From: Bradyrhizobium erythrophlei
GTDB lineage: Bacteria > Pseudomonadota > Alphaproteobacteria > Rhizobiales > Xanthobacteraceae
Assembly: GCA_900129675.1 (NCBI GenBank)
Contig: FSRD01000001.1
Coordinates: forward strand, 5,755,501 to 5,819,500
Direction: 5' to 3'
Length of the DNA stretch: 64,000 nucleotides
The notes under the pieces were generated by a model, which was not told where the DNA came from, did no database searches, and was given only the letters and a program-made list of their open reading frames with translations. Position numbers and translations under genes: made by a program. Of this stretch, positions 15,216 through 23,254 are shown piece after piece; position 1 is the first letter of the stretch, and each line of letters begins with the position of its first letter.

Positions 15216-17433
15216 ACGTTCGGCGGCATCATCCCGACGCCTGCGATGGATCGCATCGCGCAGATGGGCCTGCGCTACACTCAATTCCACTCCACGGCAC
15301 TTTGCTCGCCGACGCGAGCGGCGCTGATCACCGGCCGCAACCACCACTCGGTGGGCTTTGGCATCATCTCGGAGCAGGCGACCGGCTATCCGGGTTACGA
15401 CAGCATCCTTGGACCCGAGAATGCCACCATTGGCACGATCCTGAAACAGAACGGCTACGCCACCTCCTGGTTCGGCAAGAACCACAACACGCCTAGCTAT
15501 CAGTACGGCGCGACGGGACCGTTCGATCAATGGCCCATCGGCATGGGCTTCGACTACTTCTACGGCTTCATGGGCGGCGAGACCGACCAGTGGACGCCGT
15601 ATCTGTTCCAGAACACCACCCAGGTTTTCCCTTGGGTCGGAAAGCCCGGCTACAATCTGACAACGGACCTGGCCGATGATGCGATTGCCCACTTGCGGCA
15701 GCTCAATGCCGCCGCTCCCGATCAGCCGTTCTTCCTCTATTACGTGCCGGGCGGGACCCATTCGCCGGCATCAGCCGACCCAGGAATGGATCGACAAGTT
15801 CAAGGGCAAGTTCGACATGGGCTGGAACGCCCTGCGCGAGCAGATTTTCGCCAATCAAAAGCGGCTTGGCGTCATCCCCGCCAACACCCAGCTAACAGCC
15901 TGGCCGGATGACCTGAAAAAATGGGAAACGTTGACGGCCGACGAGAAGAAGCTGTTCGCAAGGCAGGCTGAGGTGTTCGCCGGTTATGCCGCCTACACCG
16001 ACCACGAAATCGGTCGCGTCATTCAGGAAGTCCAGGACGAAGGCAAGCTCGACGACACCCTGATCATCTATATCAGCGGTGATAACGGCACGAGCGCGGA
16101 AGGCACGACCGTCGGCACGCCCAACCAATACACCGCCTACAATGGCATTTTGGACCTGCCGGTCGCCGAGCAATTGAAGGCGTATGACGCCTGGGGCTCG
16201 GCAGCGACCTATCCGCACATGGCGGTGGCTTGGTCATGGGCGTTTGACACACCGTTCAAGTGGACGAAGCAGGTCGCGTCGCACTTCGGCGGGACCCGAC
16301 AGGGCATGGCGATCTGTTGGCCGAACCGCATCAAGGATGCGGGCGGCATCCGCACCCAGTTCCACCACATGATCGACATTGTGCCGACCATCCTTGAGGC
16401 AACCGGCATTCCGGCACCGCTAATGGTCAACGGCATCGCGCAGAAGCCAATCGAAGGTGTCAGCATGACCTACGCCTTCGACAAGTCGAGCGCCAACGTT
16501 CCGTCCGCGCGAACGACGCAGTATTTCGAGATGTTCGCCAACCGCGCGATCTATCACGACGGTTGGATAGCGGCGACAACGCCACCTGCGCCGCCCTGGC
16601 TCCTGGGCACCGCCAAGCTGCCCGAAGACGTCGTCAACGGCTACAAGTGGGAACTCTACAATATCGCCGAGGATTACTCGGAGAGCAACGACCTCGCGAC
16701 CAAGATGCCTGACAAGCTGCGCGAGCTGCAGGAGCTGTTCATGGTGGAAGCGACAAAGTACAACGTGTTTCCACTGGATAATTCGGTGCTTCCACGCTTC
16801 ATCGCACCCCGCCCAAGCGCGACCGCAGGTCGGAACACCTTTACGTACACGGGCGAGATATCTGGTCTGCCCGAGAGCGATGCACCCAGTATCCTGAACA
16901 GGTCCTACACAATCACCGCCGAAGTGGACATTCCGGACATTGCCGGCGCCACCGTTGGCCGTGCGGGTTCGGCAGGCAGCAGCGAAGGCATGATCGTCAC
17001 TGAAGGGGGACGCTTCGGTGGCTACGGCCTGTATCTGCTCAAGGGCAAGCCAGTATTTCTCTACAACTTCCTCGATCTCGAACGCTTCCGCTGGGAAGGC
17101 CCGGACGCGCTCACACCCGGCAAGCACACCATCGTGTTCGACTTCAGATACGATGGACCCGGTTTCGGCAAAGGCGGCACGGGTGTCCTGAAGGTGGACG
17201 GCAAGGACGTCGCGACCAACAAAATTCCGCACACCATTCCGTTCATCATTGCCATCGAGGAAACCTTCGACGTGGGTGTAGATACCCGGACCGGCGTTGA
17301 AGACAAGGACTATCAGGTGCCCTTCCGCTTCACCGGCAAGCTTGACAAGCTCACCCTCAAGCTCGCGCCGGTGCAGCTAACCCGCGACGAGCATCAGGTC
17401 ATTCGGCACGCCCGCGCCGACGCGGACAACTGA

Positions 17434-17711
17434 TGTTACGGTAATCCGGCCGGCGTCCTTTTCTCGGGGGCCCGGCCGGACGTTGGCGTGCCGATGTCCA
17501 GCGAAATCCGTCGAACATCGCGTGGCGCGGTTCAGTGGACGCTGAACGCTGACCGCAGGACGGGCAAGCTCGCGAGAACTGTCCAACTTGGTCGATACCA
17601 GGAAAGTCTATCTTGATGCCCTCGCACAGCACTATCACACCAAGGAAAAGAAGAAGGCAGGGGAGTTAAAACAAGGGGTTATAAGAACCCTGGATGTGAT
17701 GAACGAGGAAT
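17434..17711. other. Junction region after the sulfatase, no intact gene
   Basis: A 9-bp stem with an 18-base loop (17445-17480) lies just after the sulfatase stop and may help end its transcript. Between about 17539 and 17700 the plus strand is open and reads protein-like (VDTRKVYLDALAQHYHTKEK) but has no start and runs into the IS5 remnant. It is probably a gene tail cut by that element. Confidence 0.45.
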
Positions 17712-18005
17712 TTACCAGGGTGTGGACTCATAAGCGCGTAGCCAAATCCGAATGGCTGCGAGCTTGATGAAGGCAAGGTAGTTTGCGGCGAGTTTGTCAT
17801 ACCGGGTGGCGACACGCCGGCATTGCTTGATCCTGTTGAAGAAGCGCTCGACCAAATTGCGCGCCCGGTACAGATATGGGCTAAAACAGATTGGGTCTTT
17901 ACGATTTCGCTTCGGAGGAATGTTGGCCCACGCACCGTGTTCACCGGCGAATGCTCTGATCCAGTCCGCGTCGTATCCTCGATCAGCAAATGCCCCTCGA
18001 ACAGT
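17712..18005 (-). pseudogene. IS5-family transposase, C-terminal remnant
   Basis: The last 95 or so residues of an IS5-type (IS427-group-like) DDE transposase are clear: ADRGYDADWIRAF, IPPKRNRKDPICFSPYLYR, RNLVERFFNRIKQCRRVATR and YDKLAANYLAF. The N-terminal half, with the first catalytic Asp, is missing. The end of the element probably lies near 17690, where ACCAGGGTGTGGACTC sits just past the stop. The copy cannot transpose by itself. Confidence 0.85.
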
Positions 18006-18049
18006 GACCACGCATTTTATGAAGGAGCAGGCGTTACTGGAGAACGTCC

Positions 18050-18260
18050 ATGAAACAGATGAGTTTGAGGACATTTGCGATTGCAACCTTTGCCTTCGCG
18101 TGCGCTACGTTGCTCTCGTTCAGCTGGTCTGAACAGAGCGGCGTCTCGCTGTCAGTCGAGAGCGCGCAGGCGCGGATCGGTCGCCCATTGCCCCCCTAAG
18201 CGTTGCCGGCGTTGCGCGTCGCCACTACCCGGTGCGGCGTACGGCTATCGCTGCCAGTAG
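18050..18260 (+). pseudogene. Small exported protein, frameshifted
   Basis: ATG at 18050, preceded by TGGAGAACGTCC, gives MKQMSLRTFAIATFAFACAT and then SVESAQARIGRPLPP before TAA at 18197: a signal peptide plus a short mature part. Loss of one base near the six-C run would restore SVAGVARR and, after another shift, a Tyr-Gly-Tyr-Arg-Cys-Gln end before TAG at 18258. That restored form matches the style of small Bradyrhizobium exported proteins. The 49-residue form may still be made. Confidence 0.5.
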
Positions 18261-18471
18261 AAGCACAAACGATATGACCGGGGCGGCTCAGGGGCCGCCC
18301 CTGGGAGGCACAAAACATAACCTCCGCAAGCGAACGTACGAGGCGCAGGGCCTGATGCGTCAATAATTCCAAAGACGAGGAACTGGTCAACGACTACCGA
18401 ATAGATTGTGCATAGCCGCTGTCGAGCCACTTCCAGTAAGTTGAAAAACAAAAGAGCTGGAAGGCGGACGC

Positions 18472-18942
18472 TTGCGCGCGCAATCCTCGCAAACCTCTTC
18501 TCCTGCGACACCGGAACGGTTAAATGCAACCGACCAGAATACACTCACGGACATGAGGGTTGATCTGGTAAAGGCCGCGTTGCAGCTGACACCTGAGCAG
18601 GAAAAATACTGGCCGGCTGTAGAGAGCGCTATTCGTACCAGTGCGGAGGATCGGAGAGCCCGTATTGCAAAAATCCAGGAAACAGTGGGTAGATCGGCCG
18701 ACCAAAGCCGCATCGAAGTCATGCGCAATCGTGACCCCATCGCTTTTTTGCAGCGACGCTCGTAAGTATTGGCTCAACGATCAGCCGATTTGGATAAGCT
18801 CGCCGAGGCGTGGCAGCCACTCTACAATACGCTTAGCCAAGAACAGAGGCAGCGCAGGGCGGCGCTCGCGATCTTTGTAGTCCGCGAGATGAGTGATGCC
18901 GTAGAGCTGCGCCGTGCACAGTTTCAGGACAACGAGGACTGA
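18472..18942 (+). pseudogene. Spy/CpxP-like (LTXXQ) periplasmic protein with an in-frame stop
   Basis: The frame encodes a helical LTXXQ-type domain: DMRVDLVKAALQLTPEQEKYWPAVE, then after an in-frame TAA at 18763-18765 continues without any shift as VLAQRSADLDKLAEAWQPLY, TLSQEQRQRRAALAIFVVREM, to TGA at 18940. One nonsense change has therefore split an otherwise normal gene. The N-terminal signal peptide also appears lost, since only a TTG at 18472 is available. Intact members act as periplasmic chaperones under envelope or metal stress. Confidence 0.75.
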
Positions 18943-19050
18943 AGCAAAGTAGTTCGATGCTTAGGCTTAAATAGCCGCGTTTGCTCCGACCATTTTACGG
19001 CGGCAGGCAAGGCCGACATCCCCCAGCGGGTTCAATGCTGGCAACCGTAA

Positions 19051-19161
19051 GTCCGCTTCTGGCACCTTTGGGACATGCCGACGGTCACCGAGAATGTCTG
19101 TTTATCGGGTGCAAACCGGAAGTGACTGGCAGAGGGTCAAACCGGAGCTTTTGACCCAAGG
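19051..19161. repeat. Dispersed degenerate repeat, copy B
   Basis: Blocks in order: CCGCTTCTGGCACCTTTGGG, ACATGCCG, AATGTCTGTTTATCGGGTG, AACCGGAAGTGACTGGC, GGGTCAAACCGGAGCTTTTG, ACCCAAGG. This is the fullest of the three copies. Similar patches recur in Bradyrhizobium genomes and are often mis-annotated as genes. Confidence 0.65.
19141..19158. repeat. 18-bp direct repeat flanking the IS110 segment, left
   Basis: ACCGGAGCTTTTGACCCA is part of repeat copy B and is repeated exactly at 20739-20756, on the other side of the IS110-family transposase gene. Confidence 0.75.
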
Positions 19162-20738
19162 TCCGGCCGCGCGTTGCAAGAAGATTTCGTCGAATTGGCG
19201 GCGGCGGTCTTGCATCAATGTATCCGGCCTCTGATTGGAGCATGTGGTGCTCCGGGCCATCATGGATATCAGCGCGCGTGCGTTCTAATTAGCGGACAGG
19301 CCTCGATTGGGCCATTTGGGTCACCAGTGTTCGCACGCGCTCGGAAGACCGAACCTCCATCTCGTCTCATCCTCTCGCAGACCTCGGCTGGAAACTGTTG
19401 ATAGGGTTACGTCATCGCTTGCTCCTCATGTCGCGCAGTTCCTTTGTTCGAGCCAAGGGCCGTTCCTTCGTCCCGGCCCGCAGAACGTCGATCGCGTCGC
19501 GCGCAGGGGCGGTCAAGGCCGGCCGTCGCGCTTGGCTTGCGGCGGGCGCCGGCGTTGCCAGGCTGCGCCTTGACCGCGCCGAGCACGGCGCGAGGATCAC
19601 GCGGGTCGGACGCCTGCATCATCGGTCCTCGTCAGCTCGAAGGCGCGTCCTTTGGCCAGCACCGCCCAGGCGATCCGGGCAAGCTTGTTGGCGAGCGCGA
19701 TCGCCAGCACGTTGTGGTGCAACCGCCTCTTGGCGGCTTCGATCCAGGATTTGAGCCCGTAACGTTCCCAGTCCTTTATCCTGACCAGCACAACCCATGC
19801 CGCCTGCACGAACAGAACGCGCAGGTAGCGATTGCCGCGCCTCGAGATTTTGCCGAGGATCGTGCGGTCTCCCGTCGAGATCTGCTTGGGCACCAGTCCG
19901 AGCCAGGCGCCGAAGTCGCGGCCTTTGGAGAATACGTCTCCAGTGCCGATCGCGGCCACCATGGCGCTCGAAATGATCGGCCCGATGCCGGGCACCGTCA
20001 TCAGGCGCGAACATGCCTGATCTTGACGGGCCAGTGCTTCGATCTCGCCGGAGAGGCCATCGATACGCTGATCCAGCCGGCGCCAGTCGCCTGCCAACTC
20101 CTCGATGACATGCAACATGCGGGGCGACAGGGCATCGGTGCGCGTTGCAAGGATGGTGGGCAGTTCCGTGCGCAGGAAGCCGATCCCCTGACGCACGGCG
20201 ATCCCGCGTTCCAGCATGAAGGCGCGAATCTGATTGATGATACCGGTGCGTTGCGAGACCAGCCGCTCGCGCACCCGATGCAGTGCCTGCAGATCCAGTT
20301 GCTCCGCGGTCTTGGTCGCCACGAACTTCATCGTCGGGCGCTGCACGGCTTCGGCAATCGCTTCGGCATCATTGAAGTCGTTCTTCTGTCCCTTGCTATA
20401 GGGGCGGACATATTTGGCCGGCATCAACCTGGCGTCGTGGCCAAGCGATGCGAGTTTGCGGCTCAGGTGATGGGCGCCGACGCAGGCTTCCATGCCGATC
20501 AGGCAAGGCGGTATATTGGCGAGCCGCGCTTCCACTTGGCCACGCGACCACTTTTGCCGCAGCACGATGGCGCCGCGCGCATCGTGGCCCACGACGTGGA
20601 ACGAGTTCTTGCCGATATCGATGCCGATCACGGCGATCGCGGTATTGGGTATCTGAGACATGGCGTGCTCCTTGTCTTTGGCGCCCCTTGCCAGCTTCGC
20701 TTGCTGGCGGGGCAGGAGCACGGCCGGACCATCCCATT
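19159..20738 (-). mobile_element. Probable IS110-family element
   Basis: The segment between the two 18-bp direct repeats is 1580 bp, near the size of IS110 elements, and contains one full transposase gene. IS110 elements lack obvious inverted ends, so the exact limits are uncertain. The direct repeats may mark insertion into the dispersed repeat. Confidence 0.5.
19597..20661 (-). CDS. IS110-family transposase (DEDD recombinase)
   Basis: The ATG at 20661 follows AAGGAGCACGCC. The N-terminal RuvC-like domain carries the DEDD set: Asp in VIGIDIGKNSFH, Glu in IGMEACVGAHH, and Asp pair in KNDFNDAEAIAEA. The C-terminal transposase_20 domain is intact, with MTVPGIGPIISSAMVAAIG, FGAWLGLVPKQ and GNRYLRVLFVQAAW. 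At 354 residues it is full length, so it is probably functional. The downstream tail ends AFELTRTDDAGVRPA. Confidence 0.93.
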   Translation of the reverse strand: MSQIPNTAIAVIGIDIGKNSFHVVGHDARGAIVLRQKWSRGQVEARLANIPPCLIGMEACVGAHHLSRKLASLGHDARLMPAKYVRPYSKGQKNDFNDAEAIAEAVQRPTMKFVATKTAEQLDLQALHRVRERLVSQRTGIINQIRAFMLERGIAVRQGIGFLRTELPTILATRTDALSPRMLHVIEELAGDWRRLDQRIDGLSGEIEALARQDQACSRLMTVPGIGPIISSAMVAAIGTGDVFSKGRDFGAWLGLVPKQISTGDRTILGKISRRGNRYLRVLFVQAAWVVLVRIKDWERYGLKSWIEAAKRRLHHNVLAIALANKLARIAWAVLAKGRAFELTRTDDAGVRPA

Positions 20739-21356
20739 ACCGGAGCTTTTGACCCACATTAACGGAAATCGCCTCGTTGCTGTTCGGTCTGCCCGCAATT
20801 GAAGTCGAGCCTACGTTGGCGGTTCACCGCCCAGCGTACCTCTAATGCAACAACCAGTTTTCAAGAAACGGCAAGGTGCATCTGATCGCGGAGGGGGCAG
20901 CTCTGCTGACCTTCCAGACGCCAGCCTCGCTCACAATCAATCCCGAGCGTTCAGGAGATGCTCGTTTCATGATGTTGTTTGCCGCGCGGCGCTCGCTTGT
21001 GGCATTTCCGCCCTACTGACTGCATCGAGTGATGTCCGGTCGAGGGCAGCGAAAGAGATGTGCTCGTACTGATTTTTGGAGAGAGCGATTGACACAAGTC
21101 AGTATCGGGCTGGTCACGCGGATGTTACGGAAGTTTGTCGTCACGCGTTTTGTTTTCGATCTTTTGCCGTATTCTTGTGCAGCGTACTCTACGTTAAGAC
21201 CGAACGCGGGAGCAGCCCGGCATTCTGAGCAGCGCGAGGGCTGGCTCGAGGCTAAACTCGATCTCGATCCAGCACAGCTTGTTAACGGAAGCGCTCGCCG
21301 GAAGATCGTGCCGTCTTCCGATGACTTCTCAACATAAATTCTGACAGGAGAACGCA
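20662..21356. other. Region between IS110 and a secreted-protein gene
   Basis: No intact gene is seen. An open, protein-like plus-strand stretch at about 20850-21018 (NGKVHLIAEGAALLTFQTPA ... LVAFPPY) lacks a start codon and looks like a gene tail. The rest carries the promoter of the gene at 21357. Confidence 0.4.
20739..20756. repeat. 18-bp direct repeat flanking the IS110 segment, right
   Basis: ACCGGAGCTTTTGACCCA, identical to 19141-19158. Confidence 0.75.
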
Positions 21357-21830
21357 ATGGCACGGCTGCCAGTGATTGCTGCAGCAGTTCTCGCGATTGC
21401 TGCATCTGCCCCAGTGATTTGTACGACAACAAGCCCAGCATCAGCTCAGGGATGGCGCGACAGAGATGGCGATACGGACCGTGATCTGCGCGATCTCCTC
21501 AGGGACAGGATACGGACGCGGCAGGATCTGCGGGATCTCATCGTCGACCTTATTCAAGACCGGCAAGACATGCGGGGGCGCCTGCGCGAGCGGATCGGCG
21601 AGCGCATCGCCGAGCGGCGCGGAGGTGGCGAGGAGGGAGACTGCCGAAACCGAGATGAAGACGAGGATGGTGGAGGCTGGCGCGGGCGCCTGCGCGAGCG
21701 GATCGGCGAGCGCATAGCCGAGCGGCGCCGTGGCGGCGAGGAGGGAGACTGCTATTTCCTCACCCGGAGCTTGCGGGCCCAGGACGGGGATTTGCTCGTC
21801 ATCGTTCGCCGGCGCGTGTGTCGCGACTGA
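21357..21830 (+). CDS. Exported Arg/Asp/Glu-rich protein with an internal duplication
   Basis: The 157 residues start with a signal peptide (MARLPVIAAAVLAIAASAPV, cleavage near ASA-QGW). The mature part is dominated by alternating Arg and acidic residues (RDLRDLLRDRIRTRQDLRDL). A 25-residue unit, GRLRERIGERIAERR followed by GGEEGDC, occurs twice (about 74-95 and 109-132), each with one Cys. A more ordinary C-terminus (LRAQDGDLLVIVRRRVCRD) follows. AGGAGAACGCA precedes the ATG. Function is unknown; the charged helical repeats suggest binding to polymer or metal. Confidence 0.7.
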   Translation: MARLPVIAAAVLAIAASAPVICTTTSPASAQGWRDRDGDTDRDLRDLLRDRIRTRQDLRDLIVDLIQDRQDMRGRLRERIGERIAERRGGGEEGDCRNRDEDEDGGGWRGRLRERIGERIAERRRGGEEGDCYFLTRSLRAQDGDLLVIVRRRVCRD

Positions 21831-21989
21831 GCATGGTCCCGAAACGGCCTGCTCTGATCTGATCGCGCTTGGCGTCGGTGTTCGGAAACATCATGCTCCT
21901 GCAATGAGCCAGAGCGGGATGACGATCCGACGAAAGTCATCGCGCTTTTGGGTGGTGCAACTCAACTTGCTCAAAAGTGGAGACCTCCG

Positions 21990-22340
21990 ATGAACAGGGC
22001 CTTTGTCATCACGGTTGTGCTTATGCTTAGCCCGTTCCCCGCCTTCAGCCAGACCGCCCCCGGCGGCGAGGGGCATGACTCTTCCTACTCCCGAAAGGAT
22101 CGTGATCTGGAGGATATCCTCCGCGGGATCGGCGACTACGGTCGCGAGGGGCTGCGCCGCGGCGGCGCCGCCTTCTTCTTGCGCAGCGGCGACGCGATGG
22201 TGGCCGTACGCTGCGACCCGCAGGACTCCATGAAAACATGCGTAGATGCCACTCTCACGCTGCTGGACCGGGCCCGATCGATGCAGCCGTCAGGCGCCGC
22301 GCCGGGCGGCACTCCCGGGGGGCAGCCTCCGCCCCGATGA
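21990..22340 (+). CDS. Small exported protein of unknown function
   Basis: ATG at 21990 yields 116 residues: signal peptide MNRAFVITVVLMLSPFPAFS, then SRKDRDLEDILRGIGDYGRE. A short globular part with two cysteines follows (VAVRCDPQDSMKTCVDATL), and then a Pro/Gly-rich tail. The DRDLEDILRGI piece resembles the DRDLRDLLRD motif of the preceding protein, so the two may be related or work together. They are 159 bases apart on the same strand. Confidence 0.65.
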   Translation: MNRAFVITVVLMLSPFPAFSQTAPGGEGHDSSYSRKDRDLEDILRGIGDYGREGLRRGGAAFFLRSGDAMVAVRCDPQDSMKTCVDATLTLLDRARSMQPSGAAPGGTPGGQPPPR

Positions 22341-22867
22341 CGGTCTGGACAGTGTGGCTGGGTTTGCAGACGGCTCGGTCGCTGTAGCTTGGGATTCCCA
22401 AGCCGCATCGCCTCGTTCTGATCGCCGACGTCGGAAATGGTCGCTGGCCGCGTGGCGTTGCCATCCGATCAACGTCAGTCGATTGCCGTCATGAAAACGG
22501 CCGCTTGGTCCCGCGCAGCTGGGATGGCAGGCTCCCCGGCGTTTCGTCGAGTCCGCGGCGCCGGCAGAATCTCCTCGATCGCAAGTCGCGCCTCGCGCAG
22601 CTACGTCCCAAAGTAAAGGACGGTATCTTCAACGAGCACATCGAGGGCGAAGGCCCGGCCGGGATGAGGGCTTGCACCTGAAAGATGCTGCCTGCCGCGG
22701 TGCATGAGTCCGGAAGTGGCACCTTTGAGACATGCCGCAGTGGCCGCCCTATGTCCGTTGTTGGGGGCAGAGCGGAAAACATATGCTTCCGTTGAGCTTT
22801 TCAGCTTTTGGACCCGGACCGGACATTCACGTGCGGATTACCGTTCAGCCTCTCAACAATTTAGAAC
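22341..22867. other. Intergenic region holding repeat copy C
   Basis: No gene is supported. The minus strand translates to a Bradyrhizobium-style spurious phrase (FSALPPTTDIGRPLRHVSKV) that comes from the dispersed repeat rather than a protein. Confidence 0.5.
22709..22814. repeat. Dispersed degenerate repeat, copy C
   Basis: Carries GTCCGGAAGTGGCACCTTTG, AGACATGCCGC, CTATGTCCGTTGTTGGGGG and GAGCTTTTCAGCTTTTGGAC. These match the block order of copies A and B with more decay. Confidence 0.5.
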
Positions 22868-23185
22868 TCATTTCAAGCGCGCCAGCCTTGCGCGGGGGTT
22901 CGTGCGCTCCGTGACATGCAATTGGAAGCCCATCGCATCCAAAACGCCCAAAACGGTCTTGAAGTTTGGATGCTTTGCTCCTCCCGCAAAGGCGCGATAA
23001 ACGCTCCCCCTTTCAATTCCAGATTGGTGCGCAAGGTCTGAGATGTTGTGCACACGGGTGGCGACGCCAATGGCCTGACAGATTTCGTTGATGTCCGCCG
23101 TCTCAAGCGCGTGATTGATGTAATCCGCAATCGCGCGGCGGCTCGATTGGGGCGTGATGGATCGCGTTGCGGTCTTTTCAGACAT
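22868..23185 (-). CDS. HigA-like addiction-module antidote protein, no partner seen
   Basis: The 105-residue protein reads RRAIADYINHALETADINEI, CQAIGVATRVHNISDLAHQS, GIERGSVYRAFAGG and HPNFKTVLGVLDAMGFQLHV. This is the typical helix-turn-helix 'putative addiction module antidote' family. These usually sit just downstream of a RelE/HigB-type toxin gene in one operon. Here the upstream neighbour on the strand is an outer-membrane gene ending in a terminator, and downstream lies only repeat DNA. It is therefore an orphan, perhaps kept as a regulator. Confidence 0.85.
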   Translation of the reverse strand: MSEKTATRSITPQSSRRAIADYINHALETADINEICQAIGVATRVHNISDLAHQSGIERGSVYRAFAGGAKHPNFKTVLGVLDAMGFQLHVTERTNPRARLARLK

Positions 23186-23197
23186 ATTCTTTCCAAC

Positions 23198-23227
23198 AAA
23201 TAGGCCGGCATAATTGCCGGCCTATTT
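23198..23227 (-). terminator. Perfect 12-bp hairpin after the outer-membrane protein gene
   Basis: AAATAGGCCGGC and its exact complement flank the loop ATAATT. It lies 28 bases past the stop of the porin-like gene and 13 bases ahead of the antitoxin start. It separates their transcripts. Confidence 0.75.
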
Positions 23228-23254
23228 TACTGGAAAAGCGTAGGTAGGAGGAGG

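Larger units (their letters stand above)
13658..17433 (+). pseudogene. Arylsulfatase, split by an IS element and frameshifted
   Basis: The protein starts MSATRSIWLGLLASSAFATI (signal peptide, cleavage near AAA-QQI). A sulfatase N-terminus follows (NVLLIMTDDQGYGVSG, metal-binding Asp pair), then the ISAs1 element. After it the sequence resumes in frame as TFGGIIPTP and then CSPTRAALITGR, where the Cys is the formylglycine precursor. A second lesion at about 15767 (one extra G in TTCGCCGGCATC) shifts frame; the protein then continues as HQPTQEWIDKFKGKF to the end, including ISGDNGTS. Without both lesions the product would be 836 residues, a normal length for the periplasmic arylsulfatase/AslA group that frees sulfate from esters. 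Confidence 0.9.
18943..19596. other. Intergenic debris between two broken or mobile genes
   Basis: Apart from repeat copy B and one 18-bp direct repeat, I see no gene. Several open frames at 19174-19570 are GC-driven shadows without ribosome sites. Confidence 0.45.

Noticed and set aside
19444..20802. Plus-strand open frame of 452 codons over the IS110 transposase
   Set aside because: It is the antisense of a clear transposase gene with full DEDD residues on the minus strand.
22489..22782. Minus-strand 97-codon frame with SALPPTTDIG
   Set aside because: This is the known spurious translation of the dispersed repeat (copy C).
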